From assembly GCF_001625195.1 (NCBI RefSeq), contig NC_054389.1, positions 1,798,001 through 1,862,000 of the forward strand: DNA of 64,000 nucleotides, given 5' to 3'. Shown in pieces: positions 43,307 to 54,500 of this stretch. Numbering within the stretch: position 1 is the first letter of the stretch; each line of letters begins with the position of its first letter. The translations under genes were made by a program, and so were the position numbers. The DNA comes from Drechmeria coniospora. Lineage: Eukaryota > Ascomycota > Sordariomycetes > Hypocreales > Ophiocordycipitaceae. The notes under the pieces are model-generated. The model ran no database searches, was not told the DNA's origin, and worked only from the letters and a program-made list of their open reading frames with translations.

Positions 43307-45749
43307 TTGCGGATTGTTGGAGGAGGGTGTGTTATTTCGTCTTAAAATGCACTCCTGGAAGATTCGGATGGGGTGGTGGATGTTGGGGGAGACGACATGA
43401 GTGAGTTGGGCTCCGTATTGCTAGCGCCATGCTCCACTATGCGAGGCACCGATGGTGGGGCGTCGGTCCGGTCAGCCAGTGAACGCGGGTCATGTCGTGC
43501 TGCATCCACTGTTGCCGACGACAAACCCACCGCCATTTACGCGCCTGAGGTACAGCCATGTACAGTACTGTACAGTACATGTACTCAAGTATATTTAGCG
43601 CAGTGAGTACGGAGTAGATGCACAGTGTACATGTCCGGATTGCAGAGCATCTGCGGAGCACAGAGTACATGTAAGTACTTCCTTCGCGATCTCTTCCTTA
43701 CGGAGTGTGCAGTGCAGGCACATGTGTTCCGGCATGGTGAACGCAAGGCAGCACTTGCATGTGAAAGTGCTTTCTCTCGGCATGTACATGTAAGTACTTG
43801 CTTGCAAATAAGTATACGCGAGTGCGCATGAGTTCCATTCAGGCATCCAACAAGCATTACCACATCGTAAGTACTTGGTGAAGTATTACTCCGTAGTTGT
43901 ACATGTACGGGGTCCTCCGATAGTATCACAAGTACTTGCATCTGTTGTCAGTGAACGGAGCAAGTACTTTAGCACCGTCGTGGGGGCAAGGGTAAATAGT
44001 ACAAGCGGAGCTGGTGATGACAGGCCTAATGCACAGGAGTTTGAAGTACCTCCATAACAATTCCATTGCACACCTGGCCAACCCTCCTATAGGGTAGCAA
44101 TACTGGTACTGCATTTACCTCATTCACTTACCCTCTGCCAACCAGGACCAGCGCGATTGTCGATGACGGAGCGAGTTGCTTGCAGCGATTACGATGATGA
44201 AGTCATTGAATTAAATTGGTGCTGCTGTATTTTCCAAATACTCAAACAATTTCCCTGTTGAGTTTGCTCAAGTATGATACCTTGTTCGTAAATGCATTCG
44301 GTTCAATGGCACAGCGCTACAGGAGAATTCAGACGTGGTAAAACTCTGTACAATACTCCGTACAACTAACTACAAGGTAACTAAGTACAGCACAACCAAG
44401 TACCTGCGCAGAGGGCGGAAGGTACAAAGCCCCCTTGTCATCTGGCACATCCCACTGAAAAGTACCTCGCCCCCTGTGGTATTTATGGCGGGGCACATGC
44501 ATGAACATGTGCTGCAATACCTGTGATGACCAAGTATAACAGGTATTGCATTGTGTGTGTCCAGTTTACTTATTGTCTGGAGTACGGAGTAATTCACGTA
44601 ATTACTTAGGTACACACACGTAGGTGTACTGCACTGAGGATTTACGAGTAAGCGTACCTGTGTTGTACTGTACATGTAAGTACGGAGTAATTACTTCCAT
44701 CGTGGAATTACAAGTCATTAATACCCCACATCGCAAATCTGCATCCAAAGCGCGACCCTACTGTAATTACAGTACTGTAACTCATTCCCCAGGTACAAGC
44801 ACAGTACAACGACGGAGTGCTCCGTGCAACTACTCAGTACATGTACTCCGTATGTACTCCATACTTGCATGTACACCCCACTGTACATATAAGTACTACT
44901 TGGTACTCCGTACTGTACGGAGTACTCCGTACATGTACCTAGATCGAGTCAAGGCTGTTGTGTCTCGCACACTCGTGCAGCACATGTACAGTAAGTACAG
45001 TACTCCTGACTTGTACTTACTTGTAGCCACTATTACTCATGTTGGCCCTGCCCAGCCACCATGAACAGGGGCCCGGCGCCCAGGTACAGCGCTGCCTACC
45101 GGCGCCTACAGGGCATGTACAGCAAGTCAGCAACAGCCCGCCGCAATGCCCAGGATCGACTCAGCCACCCGCGAGGCCGCCCGCCGCCGCGCCGTCGACG
45201 ATGACGACCATCTGCGTCACACCTTTCTGCCCGCCCACCCCAACGTCGCCGCACAAGAGTCCGTCAGCGCTCGTCGGCTCGTAGTTTCATGCGGCGCTGT
45301 GCAACCTACCGCGAGTACGTGTTGGAGCACGGTTATGGAGTGGTACCGGTAATGGTGGACGCTGCAGCCGCTGCCGTGGTAGTGCCCGCCATCCCATCGG
45401 ACGCCGGCCTAGAATGAATCCATCGTGCGCGCCGCCGTGGAAATAATTCAACACTTCCAACCGGCACCACCACCCCGTCTTCCCAACCCGTCCGCCCGCC
45501 TGCCTTGCGCCCCATCCTTGCACCTTTGTCCCGAGAAGATCGGCCATCATGGGCAGATAGAGTGAGCTCCGTCGTCCACGCCCCCGTTCGCCGCCGACTC
45601 GGCCACTCGCTCGCCCGCAACGACCGACCGACCGACCGCCTTGATCCGATCGAATCCTGTCATCCCCCTCTCGCGCAGCCGTGCGTATCGCCAGCCTCCA
45701 TTTCCTGCGACCTACCGTCGACTCGCTCGCCCCTCTCTCCCTCGCCGCC
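43307..45749. other. Intergenic region with GTAC island, ahead of the KHE1-family gene
   Basis: 2.4 kb without a supported gene. It holds the GTAC island (43555-45015) and, from about 45060, GC-rich sequence that should include the promoter of the next gene. Confidence 0.5.
43555..45015. repeat. GTAC-palindrome island 6 (discontinuous)
   Basis: GTAC-dense blocks at 43555-43960 and 44340-45015, with about 380 bp of more ordinary sequence between. It includes an inverted repeat at 44903-44925 (GTACTCCGTAC, one base, GTACGGAGTAC), with another GTACTCCGTAC overlapping at 44922-44932. Confidence 0.8.
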
Positions 45750-46686
45750 ATGCGCCTCTTCCTCCTCCCCGTGTCGACGCGGCGGACCTTCATGTACGCG
45801 CAGCGTCTCGCGGCCACGACGTCGAACGCAACGTCGACACCCGCCGCCGCCGCCGACGGCAAAACCGCAAGCAAAGACTCCTCCGTCGTCGACAAGGGCA
45901 CCGCCTGGGCCGCCAAGAAGTGGGCCCAGTGGGAGAAGAAAGAGGCCGGCTGGCAGCGCAAGGTCGTCGACCTCGGCAACCATGCCTTTCGTCGGATCCC
46001 CTACGAGGAATGGGGCCTCAAGTCGGTGCCCCCGCTGTCGCGCCGTCGCGCCGACGGCGAGCTCAAGGCCAAGGACAAGATCGAGCTCCTCTTCCCCGGC
46101 ACCGTCATCGAGCCGCACAGGGCCGAGCAGCTGGCACTCAAGCTCGCGACCGAAAGGCAGGGCATCCACAGGAGCAAGATGATGTGGTGCTTCGTCGGCA
46201 TGCCCATCACTCTTCCCTTCGCCCTCGTTCCAGTGTAGGCGTCTCCCGTCGTGACCCCGCCCCGCCCCTCCGAGAACGCTCCCGCCGCCGGCAGACAGAC
46301 GAACGGATGGCTGACCTGACCCGACCTCGGGCCGCCGCAGAATCCCCAACCTGCCCTTCTTCTACCTCGTCTACCGAGCCTGGTCGCACTGGCGAGCCGT
46401 CGCCGGCGGCAAGCACGTCCAGTGGCTCGTCGAGAACAAGCTGCTGCGGCCGTCTCCCTCGGCGATGCTGGACCGGCTGTACGCTCCCAAGGTGACCGCC
46501 TCGTCGCCGCCGGCCGAGCCGTCCGGCAAGGAGGAGCTGCTTCTCAGCCAAGAGCAGATCCGCGACTTCTCCGATACGCTGGCCGTTCCCGCCCTCGAGC
46601 TCGAGCTCGAACGGGCCGTCTGGCAGGTGGAAAGGGCTTTGAAGGAGGGCGACCAAGATCGGGGCGCAACAACGCCGCCGAGTTGA
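45750..46686 (+). CDS. Mitochondrial K+/H+ exchange-related protein (Mit_KHE1 family)
   Basis: Exons 45750-46234 and 46341-46686 give 276 residues. The 106-bp intron (GTAGGC...GCAG) is chosen because it rebuilds the conserved VPVIPNLPFFYLVYRAWSHW block across the junction. The N-terminus is basic, lacks acidic residues and is compatible with mitochondrial import. The defining region is the hydrophobic hairpin MMWCFVGMPITLPFALVPV plus IPNLPFFYLVYRAW (about residues 143-180), preceded by HRAEQLALKLATERQGIHR. The yeast relative is linked to mitochondrial potassium/proton exchange; the mechanism is not settled. The C-terminal 60 residues are acidic and helical. It is convergent with the orphan gene at 47026. 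Confidence 0.88.
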
Positions 46687-47025
46687 CGCGAGCCTCGGCA
46701 CGGATCGCCTGGCTTGGTCGTCGAGGGCAACCCTTGGCCGGGCACGCGCTCATGCTGGCGCCGAGAGGGAAGAGGGGGGAAATGAGACCCGTTCTCGCTA
46801 CTGTACAAGATGTAACGCTATACCGCACCCAGCTCGTCGTCTTCGCAACCCGTTCACGGTTCACCGACCCGTGGCCGCATCGACGGTGCGTGTACCGCCC
46901 TCCCGATTCCCATCCGGCCCCGGGTCGGCACGTAGACGGCCTCCGGAGCCGGCCGGAGATGCGAACAGACGCGCGCGCCGAGGTTGATGAACCGTGTTCT
47001 CCCTTTTCGCCTCGAGTCCGCTCCT
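46687..47025. other. Convergent spacer (3' UTRs)
   Basis: 339 bp between two convergent genes; nothing else recognised. Confidence 0.5.
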
Positions 47026-47607
47026 TCATGATTTGACGCGGAGCAGGGGCTGCATGTGCCTCATGCCCGCCGAGAGGACAACCTGTCGCAGGGCAAAGAA
47101 GCCCAGGGTGGGCACCTGGAACTGGCTCTGCTCCGCTTCCTTCTCTTCCTTGCCCTCATCGTCGTCGTCGTCGTCGTCAGCTTCGGTCCCGGTCGTCTCC
47201 GGCTCGTGACGGCCGCTCTTGCGTCCGGATGCCGTCGTCTTCTCCGGCCGCAACATGACCGTCCTCATCTGCCGATACGTGTTCGTTAACCCATGTCTTC
47301 CCCCCGCCATGGGTGGAGGGACGAGTGACGAGAATACCTGCCTCACGGGGACGTCTTCGGCCGCCGCGGCGTTCTTCTCGAGCCGTTCCACCTCCCTCAT
47401 CGCCAGCGACCGCCAGGCCTCGGCCGCCTTGTATCGCAGCAGCCTTTGCGCCGGGCTCATCCCCGTGTTGCGCCTCATGGCGCCGCAGGTCCTCCGCCTT
47501 TGCCGCCGCCGCATTTCCAGAACGGCCTCGTCTTGGCTTCTGGGATTTAACGGGGACGGTATGAGAGGCACGTGGGCCGCGATCTGGTGGGCTGAGTATG
47601 TCGACAT
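47026..47607 (-). CDS. Hypothetical protein, charged, no recognised domain
   Basis: A single-exon frame of 193 residues with coding-like codon bias. The N-terminal third is basic (RRRQRRRTCGAMRRNTG) and continues into a probable helix (SPAQRLLRYKAAEAWRSLAMREVERLEKN, given here only as a named region of about residues 51-79). A run of eight to nine Asp residues and an EGKEEKEAE stretch lie near residues 143-160, and the C-terminus is hydrophobic-basic (FFALRQVVLSAGMRHMQPLL). No signal peptide or clear membrane span. The basic N-terminus could suit nuclear or mitochondrial targeting. Family not recognised. Confidence 0.6.
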   Translation of the reverse strand: MSTYSAHQIAAHVPLIPSPLNPRSQDEAVLEMRRRQRRRTCGAMRRNTGMSPAQRLLRYKAAEAWRSLAMREVERLEKNAAAAEDVPVRQVFSSLVPPPMAGGRHGLTNTYRQMRTVMLRPEKTTASGRKSGRHEPETTGTEADDDDDDDEGKEEKEAEQSQFQVPTLGFFALRQVVLSAGMRHMQPLLRVKS

Positions 47608-48300
47608 GTATCCCGCTCGTTGGCGCCGAGTCGCCCGTCATGTGCCGATGGTTTGCTGATTGTGCGCCGATTGTCTTCCGAGCGTGCGAAGCGGACGTGG
47701 GTCTTTGATGGACTGTGCACAATGTGTACGTGTAGGTGCACCTCCCGCAGTTGTTTGCCGTCAAGCCCGTCGTGGTGGAGGGTCATGACGTGGAGGTGCT
47801 GCTGGAATGCTGCGCGCGTTGGAGCTCGGCCTCGACGGAACTTGGCCGTCGGGAATGAGTACGTACAGCACTCGGTTCATGGGCATGTGCCGTCAACGCT
47901 GTACACGTAATACGCACAACGGCACGAAACGTGGACCAAGCCTCAAACAATGACATGGCGTGCTGCCTAAATGGGGAAGCGACGCAGTTTCGTCGCGTCG
48001 CAGTCAAAAGTCGCCTTTGAGCGTCGTCACCGAGCAGGGCGGCGAGCCCCCTTGTGCTCGTCGTCACGGGCCCAGCTTGCGAGCGATGCAAAATGTCAAT
48101 TCCCATTATTAAACTGTTTCTAGGTCGATGCGGCCAATCTCCGTAGTAGGCTGTCGAAAGGAGAGAGGTCGGGCAACGGGGGCGGGACGAGGGCGGCTCG
48201 GTTCCGTCGAACCATCGTGACGCCGTCTCCCACGTTTCTGTCTTTCATCATGCATGCGGCGGTCCGAGTCGCCGCTTTCTCAACAAAAGATAAAAACTCG
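47608..48300. other. Spacer between the orphan gene and svf1
   Basis: 693 bp holding the promoter of the orphan gene and the svf1 3' UTR. No other feature. Confidence 0.5.
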
Positions 48301-49673
48301 TCACTCCGATATAAAGGTCGCCTCCGTCAGCAGCTGACCCTCTTCCAGGATTTCCTTGTCGCCAATCTTGAGCTTGAGCGTCACCTTGGGCGTGAACTGC
48401 GTCGAGGGGGCGGTTAGCATGCCACGGCGACGACCACGGCGGGAGGAAGAAGATATTAAAAAAGGCACGGGCTTCGGTGCAGACCTGGTAGATGTACGGC
48501 TTCGTCCCCACCGTGCCGGCCACAATCTTCTTGACAAAGGCAGGCACTTCGGCCATGACGTCGACCTTGTCGACGCGGTCGCCCAGGTCGGCGTCAATCT
48601 CGGCCTCGATGGGCTTGTCGTCGTCGCCCTTGCCGGCCCAGATAAACTTGATGTGCGTCGGCTCCGGCCACTCGTTCTCCGGATCATCCTTGGCCGTCGT
48701 GTGGATGGCCTCGTTCGCGCAGCTAGCCGTGATGATCTGGCCGTCCTTCAAGATGCCGCCGACGTTGACCGTCGTCGACCCGTACGACGGGGGCGTCGTG
48801 AAGGACATGTGAATGGCCGAGTAGTTGGGGCCCTGGAAGTTGGCAAACGTCCACCGCGCCGCCGCGTGGTGCGGCTTCATGCCCTGCAGGGCGTACGAGA
48901 CCATAGCCCGGCCCTTGAAGTCGATGGGGCCGTCCTTGGTCGTGATGGTGCCCTCGACGACGCAGCGCGGCAGGAAGGCGTGCCGCATCGTGCCCCACGG
49001 ATTCTCCAGGTCGGTGCCGTACTTGGTCAGGCCCGTCTCGCCCGCCTGGAAGCCGGGGGCGGCCTTGGTGACCTTGACGTTGACGATGGACCTCTCGTCC
49101 GTCATGCTCTTGATCGTGTACGAGTTGCCGTCCTCGGAGAGCTCGACGGCGCAGTCGTCGGCGTACAGCGACGTCTTGTCCTCGCTGAAGTCGACGTTGT
49201 GAAGCGGCGTCGAGCACCAGAGGTGCGGCGTCGACGGGTCTTTGGAGAAGATCTTGGAGTTGAACTGCGAGGTTCGCCGGATGCCGCTGCACGAGCACGC
49301 CACGACGCAGCATCGTCAGCGCCATCGACGCCTCGGTCGGTCGGGGGAGGATGGTGCTTACGCGACGTTGCTGTGAATCACCTGCGCGAGGGCGATGTCG
49401 CCATTGTCCGAGAAGAGGTAGAAGCTCTTGCTCTCGACGTTGGTCGTGTCCATGTCCTTCCACGTCAGGTCCCGGCGGTCGATCTCGGTGTAGGGCTTCG
49501 TCCGCGCCTCTTCGGCGACCGACCGGATGGCCGAAGCGCCATAGATGGGCTCCTGGGTGCCGGCGACGTTGGCCAGCCTGGGAGCGTGCGAGGACGGGGC
49601 ACCATCAGCAAGGGAGGAGGCGAGGTGGACGGACGTTCGTCACGACCTACTGTTGCTTTGCCCAATTGAACAT
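48301..49673 (-). CDS. svf1: Survival factor 1 (Svf1 family)
   Basis: Four exons, 49673-49651, 49577-49362, 49286-48485 and 48396-48301, give 378 residues. The first exon is only 23 bp (MFNWAKQQ, with the last codon split). Introns of 73, 75 and 88 bp end in CCAG, GCAG and GCAG; the third donor is the weak GTCTGC. Diagnostic Svf1 blocks are present: [60 protein letters not shown] and [16 protein letters not shown]; the end is [13 protein letters not shown]. The protein is two lipocalin-like halves. Yeast Svf1 supports survival in oxidative stress and the diauxic shift and is implicated in moving ceramide between ER and Golgi; the MFNWAK-type N-terminus forms a membrane-binding amphipathic helix. 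Length is normal. Confidence 0.95.
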
Positions 49674-51549
49674 GGCTCGCGGCGACGGGTTGATGCGCGT
49701 GCTTGGGTGCCGCTTACGCTTCTGTACCTTGCAGGTCTTGCCGAGATCAGGATCGAGGTTGACGGATACGATACGATGGCGACGAGAGTCAATTTCGGAG
49801 GCCTGCCGTCTTGTCTGCGAAGGGGATGTTTGTCATGTCTGCCCTCCAACGTGTACGCATTCGTACGGAGCGAGATGATGGGTCGGGATGGAGGGGTAAC
49901 AGCAGGCACCGCGTGCTAGCGCACCAAAGTCCCTGTAGGGGAAGCCCCCCTGCCGCGGAGCGGATGGCAGCTGCCCTGCCTGCCCTGCCTGCCCTCTGCG
50001 GGATGGCACCGCCTCCAGCGCTTCCGCTCGCACCTGCCTCGGTGCCTGTACAAGTACATGTATACGTACTGCCTGTGGGAGCACGTGCAGGTACCACGAC
50101 TTGCACAGACATGCTGCGTAAGCACACACGCTTGTATCGCTACATCTGCTAAAGTACCCAGTACCGCAACCGGTACCAAGGATTGGAGGGAAGGCAATCA
50201 TCATCCTATCCTCCTGCCGACGGAGGTGGGGCTGGCTGGCCTGTAATAATTAGCGCCTGCCTCGGGCCTTTTCCACTAGCACGTGTACTGTACTGTAGTT
50301 GTAAGTACTGTACAGCAAATGTACCGTCTGGTCACGGCGTATATATGTACTTGTACAACCAAGACATGTACACGGACTTGTACTGATGCGGAATACTCTA
50401 CTCCGGACTCCGTACATGTACTCCGTACGGAGTACAGTACCCCGCAATAATACTCCGTACGGAGTACTTGAATACTTGTGCTGCACGCAAGTACAGTATT
50501 AGTTGTAAGGATTCTGTACATGTAAGTACTTTCTTACAACTAGAAGTCCTTACTTACTTACATGTACTCCATACAGTACTCCGTACAGTACAAGTATTTA
50601 CGGAGTACCAACCGTACGGAGAATTGCGGTGCTGGTCCGGTAATAATAATACTCCGTATTCCGCACTCGCCCATGCAAGTCTTGTTACGTATCCTCTGCT
50701 GTGCGAGTTGGCCACGGCCCTTGCTCCGTATAGGACAATGCGTATCGGCTTGTGGTGACAGGGACGGCATGGCGATCAAGAAAATGCGGCAACAAGTTCC
50801 CAGCATGGCCAAGGATGATGTTGGTGCCCATGTTACGTCTACTCCTTACATGTGCTAAAAACTGCAAACATGCCTTTCGAGCCCACCCTCTAGAACGGTG
50901 GCATGTACAGTAGGGGCGTGGATTTGGCGTCCCTCTATGAACCATGCTACATTAGATATTGCAAACTCATCTCCCGATGTGGCAATATCTGCTTGTTCCA
51001 TAGAGGAGGCCGAAACGGTTTCCATTCCGTCATCCGCGCAAGTACAGGGTAGCCCGTCCTCACGCCACCAGATAGGTCTTGCGGTAGAACAACCCGGCAA
51101 AAGGTCTGCTTGTATGCTGCCAGATCTGTGGTAGAATCAATACAATCAGCGTCATGGCATGAATCGTGGTGCGCGGAGGCATTTCGAAAATCACATCATG
51201 GGGCATATCTCGGTGGCTACTCCGTACACGTACATTCACACATTTTGCGGCGGAAAGCGTTCGGAGCATTTGGCTGAATTCATTTCAATTGCGATCATGA
51301 TTTTTACGCTATTAATGTATGACAATCATCCCGCTAAGCCGTCAAACCCTCCGAGAGAACAAAGGAAAAGAACAGAAAGGAAAAAGGATACAAGGAAAAA
51401 TGAAACGATCCGAGGTCGCCAAAATGGCTTCGGATGCCAACCTGCTGCGCCTTCGCTCCCATATGCAAATGATGCCGAAAAAGAAAGAAATAAAAGAAAA
51501 CTCCTTTTGTCTTCCTAGACAGATGATGAAAGCGTCATGAGTGCCACAT
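49674..51549. other. Intergenic region with GTAC island
   Basis: 1.9 kb holding the svf1 promoter, a GTAC island (50040-50660) and the 3' flank of the mucin-like gene. Small frames here lack coding bias. Confidence 0.5.
50040..50660. repeat. GTAC-palindrome island 7
   Basis: Contains the cleanest palindromes in the window: GTACTCCGTACGGAGTAC at 50418-50435 (18 bp, perfect) and TACTCCGTACGGAGTA at 50451-50466 (16 bp, perfect), plus many GTAC and TACATGTA words. Confidence 0.85.
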
Positions 51550-54500
51550 CTAGTAGATGGTGATGCCAGTGATCAGAATGGCGTTTGCATTGGCGACATT
51601 TGTGTCGCACCTCAGCTTGAGAGTAAAGAGTGGATAGTAGCTGAGCTGTACTTGCGTCGCCGGGCCTTGGTAGGTCTGCCAAACACCGGGAGAAGTGCCC
51701 GGATCTTGCAGAGTGAACAAATCCGGAGTGCCTTGGTTGATGCTCGCCGAAATGCGGCAACCCGTCGAAGTGCCGGTAAATTGGTAGCTGAATCGAATGT
51801 TGACCCAGACAAGAGGCGGCGGGTTTCCGCACGAGGGTAGAGCTTGATTCAGGTATACTTGCGCAAACTGGGTTTGCGACGGAATCAGGGCAAACGAGTT
51901 CGAATTGCCGCCTGTACCGATATTCACAACGTGCGAGTTGGCCGTCACTTGATCCGAGATGTACCAATTGTCTAGACCAGAACTGAAGTTGGGGTTGATC
52001 AGATTCGCACAAGTCGATGATGGGCCGCTCGATGTGGTGGTGGTGGTAGACGAGGTTGTAGTGGTAGATGAGGATGTAGTGGTAGATGTGGTTGTTGTGG
52101 TGGATGAGGTTGTCGTGGTGGATGAGGTTGTCGTGGTGGATGAGGTTGTCGTGGTGGATGAGGTAGTCGTGGTAGATGAGGTTGTCGAGGTGGACGAGGT
52201 TGTAGTGATCTCCTCGGAGGTTGTGGAGGTGGTTGTGATTGTAGAGGTCGAAAAGGTTGTCGAGGTGGATGTGGTAGTGGTACTGGTGGTGGTGGTCTCC
52301 TCAGAGGTTGTGCTGGTGGTGGTAGTCGTCGTCGAAGTTGACTCCTCAGAGGTTGTAGTAGTTGTAGTAGTCTCCTGAGAGGTAGTGGTAGTGGTGGTAG
52401 TAGACTCCTCTGAGGTAGTGGTAGTAGTGGTAGTAGTCTCCTCCGAGGTAGTGGTAGTAGTGGTTGTCTCTTCAGAGGTTGTAGTAGTTGTAGTGGTAGT
52501 TTCCTCAGAAGTAGTCGTAGTAGTTGTTGTCTCTTCAGAGGTAGTGGTAGTAGTGGTAGTAGTCTCCTCCGAGGTAGTAGTAGTAGTGGTGGTAGTCTCC
52601 TCCGAGGTGGTAGAAGTAGTGGTGGTCTCGTCGGAGGTAGTGGTGGTAGTCGTTGTAGTTTCCTCCGAGGTGGTGGTAGTCGTCGTAGTTTCCTCGGAGG
52701 TTGTAGTAGTAGTGGTTTCCTCGGAGGTTGTTGTTGTAGTGGTAGTCTCATCAGAGGTAGTCGTAGTAGTCGTAGTCTCTTCGGTAGTAGTCGTTGTAGT
52801 CTCCTCAGAGGTAGTAGTAGTAGTCGTCGTAGTCTCCTCAGAGGTAGTCGTAGTAGTCGTAGTCTCTTCGGTAGTAGTAGTCGTTGTAGTCTCCTCAGAG
52901 GTAGTAGTAGTAGTTGTTGAAGTCTCCTCAGATGTAGTTGTAGTAGTAGTACTCTCCTCAGAGGTTGTAGTCGTTGTAGTCTCCTCGGAGGTAGTAGTCG
53001 TTGTAGTAGTCTCCTCAGAGGTAGTAGTCGTAGTAGTCTCCTCAGAAGTTGTAGTTGTAGTAGTAGTCTCCTCAGAAGTAGTAGTAGTAGTAGTGGTTTC
53101 CTCGGAGGTTGTTGTTGTAGTAGTAGACTCCTCAGAGGTAGTAGTCGTAGTAGTCTCCTCAGAAGTTGTAGTTGTAGTAGTAGTCTCCTCAGTAGTAGTA
53201 GTAGTAGTTTCCTCGGAGGTTGTTGATGTAGTAGTAGTCTCCTCAGAGGTAGTAGTCGTAGTAGTCTCCTCAGAAGTTGTAGTAGTAGTAGTAGTCTCCT
53301 CAGAAGTAGTAGTAGTAGTAGTAGTAGTTTCCTCGGAGGTTGTTGTTGTAGTCGTAGTCTCCTCAGAGGTAGTAGTCGTCGTAGTAGTTTCCTCAGAGGT
53401 AGTCGTTGTAGTAGTCTCCTCAGAGGTAGTAGTCGTAGTAGTCTCCTCAGAAGTTGTAGTAGTCGTAGTAGTCTCCTCAGAAGTTGTAGTTGTCGTAGTC
53501 TCCTCAGAGGTTGTCGTCGTAGTAGTTTCCTCAGAGGTTGTAGTTGTTGTAGTCTCCTCAGAGGTTGTAGTTGTTGTAGTCTCCTCAGAGGTTGTTGTAG
53601 TGGTAGTAGTCTCCTCAGTTGTAGTTGTCGTAGTCTCCTCAGAGGTTGTAGTTGTCGTAGTCTCCTCGGAGGTTGTTGTTGAAGTGGTAGTTTCCTCGGA
53701 GGTTGTTGTAGTCGTAGTCTCCTCAGAGGTTGTAGTTGTCGTAGTCTCCTCAGAGGTTGTAGTTGTCGTAGTCTCCTCAGAGGTTGTAGTTGTCGTAGTC
53801 TCCTCGGAGGTTGTTGTTGAAGTGGTAGTTTCCTCGGAGGTTGTTGTAGTCGTAGTCTCCTCAGAGGTTGTAGTTGTCGTAGTCTCCTCAGAGGTTGTAG
53901 TTGTCGTAGTCTCCTCAGAGGTTGTAGTTGTCGTAGTCTCCTCAGAGGTTGTAGTTGTCGTAGTCTCCTCAGAGGTTGTAGTTGTCGTAGTCTCCTCGGA
54001 GGTTGTTGTTGAAGTGGTAGTTTCCTCGGAGGTTGTTGTAGTCGTAGTCTCCTCAGAGGTTGTAGTTGTCGTAGTCTCCTCAGAGGTTGTAGTTGTCGTA
54101 GTCTCCTCAGAGGTTGTAGTTGTCGTAGTCTCCTCAGAGGTTGTTGTTGTCGTAGTCTCCTCAGAGGTAGTTGTTGAAGTAGTAGTTTCCTCGGAGGTCG
54201 TTGTAGTCGTTGTAGTCTCCTCAGAGGTTGTAGTTGTCGTAGTCTCCTCGGAGGTTGTTGTTGAAGTGGTAGTTTCCTCGGAGGTTGTTGTAGTAGTAGT
54301 AGTCTCCTCAGATGTAGTAGTCGTTGTAGTCTCCTCAGAGGTTGTAGTTGTTGTAGTCTCCTCGGAGGTTGTTGTTGAAGTGGTAGTTTCCTCGGAGGTT
54401 GTTGTAGTCGTAGTCTCCTCAGTTGTAGTTGTCGTAGTCTCCTCGGAGGTTGTTGTAGTCGTTGTAGTCTCCTCAGAGGTTGTAGTTGTTGTAGTCTCCT

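Noticed and set aside
48356..49669. 437-codon plus-strand ORF opposite svf1
   Set aside because: It runs across all three svf1 introns and three of its four exons in antisense and shows only Arg/Val/Gly/Asp shadow composition.
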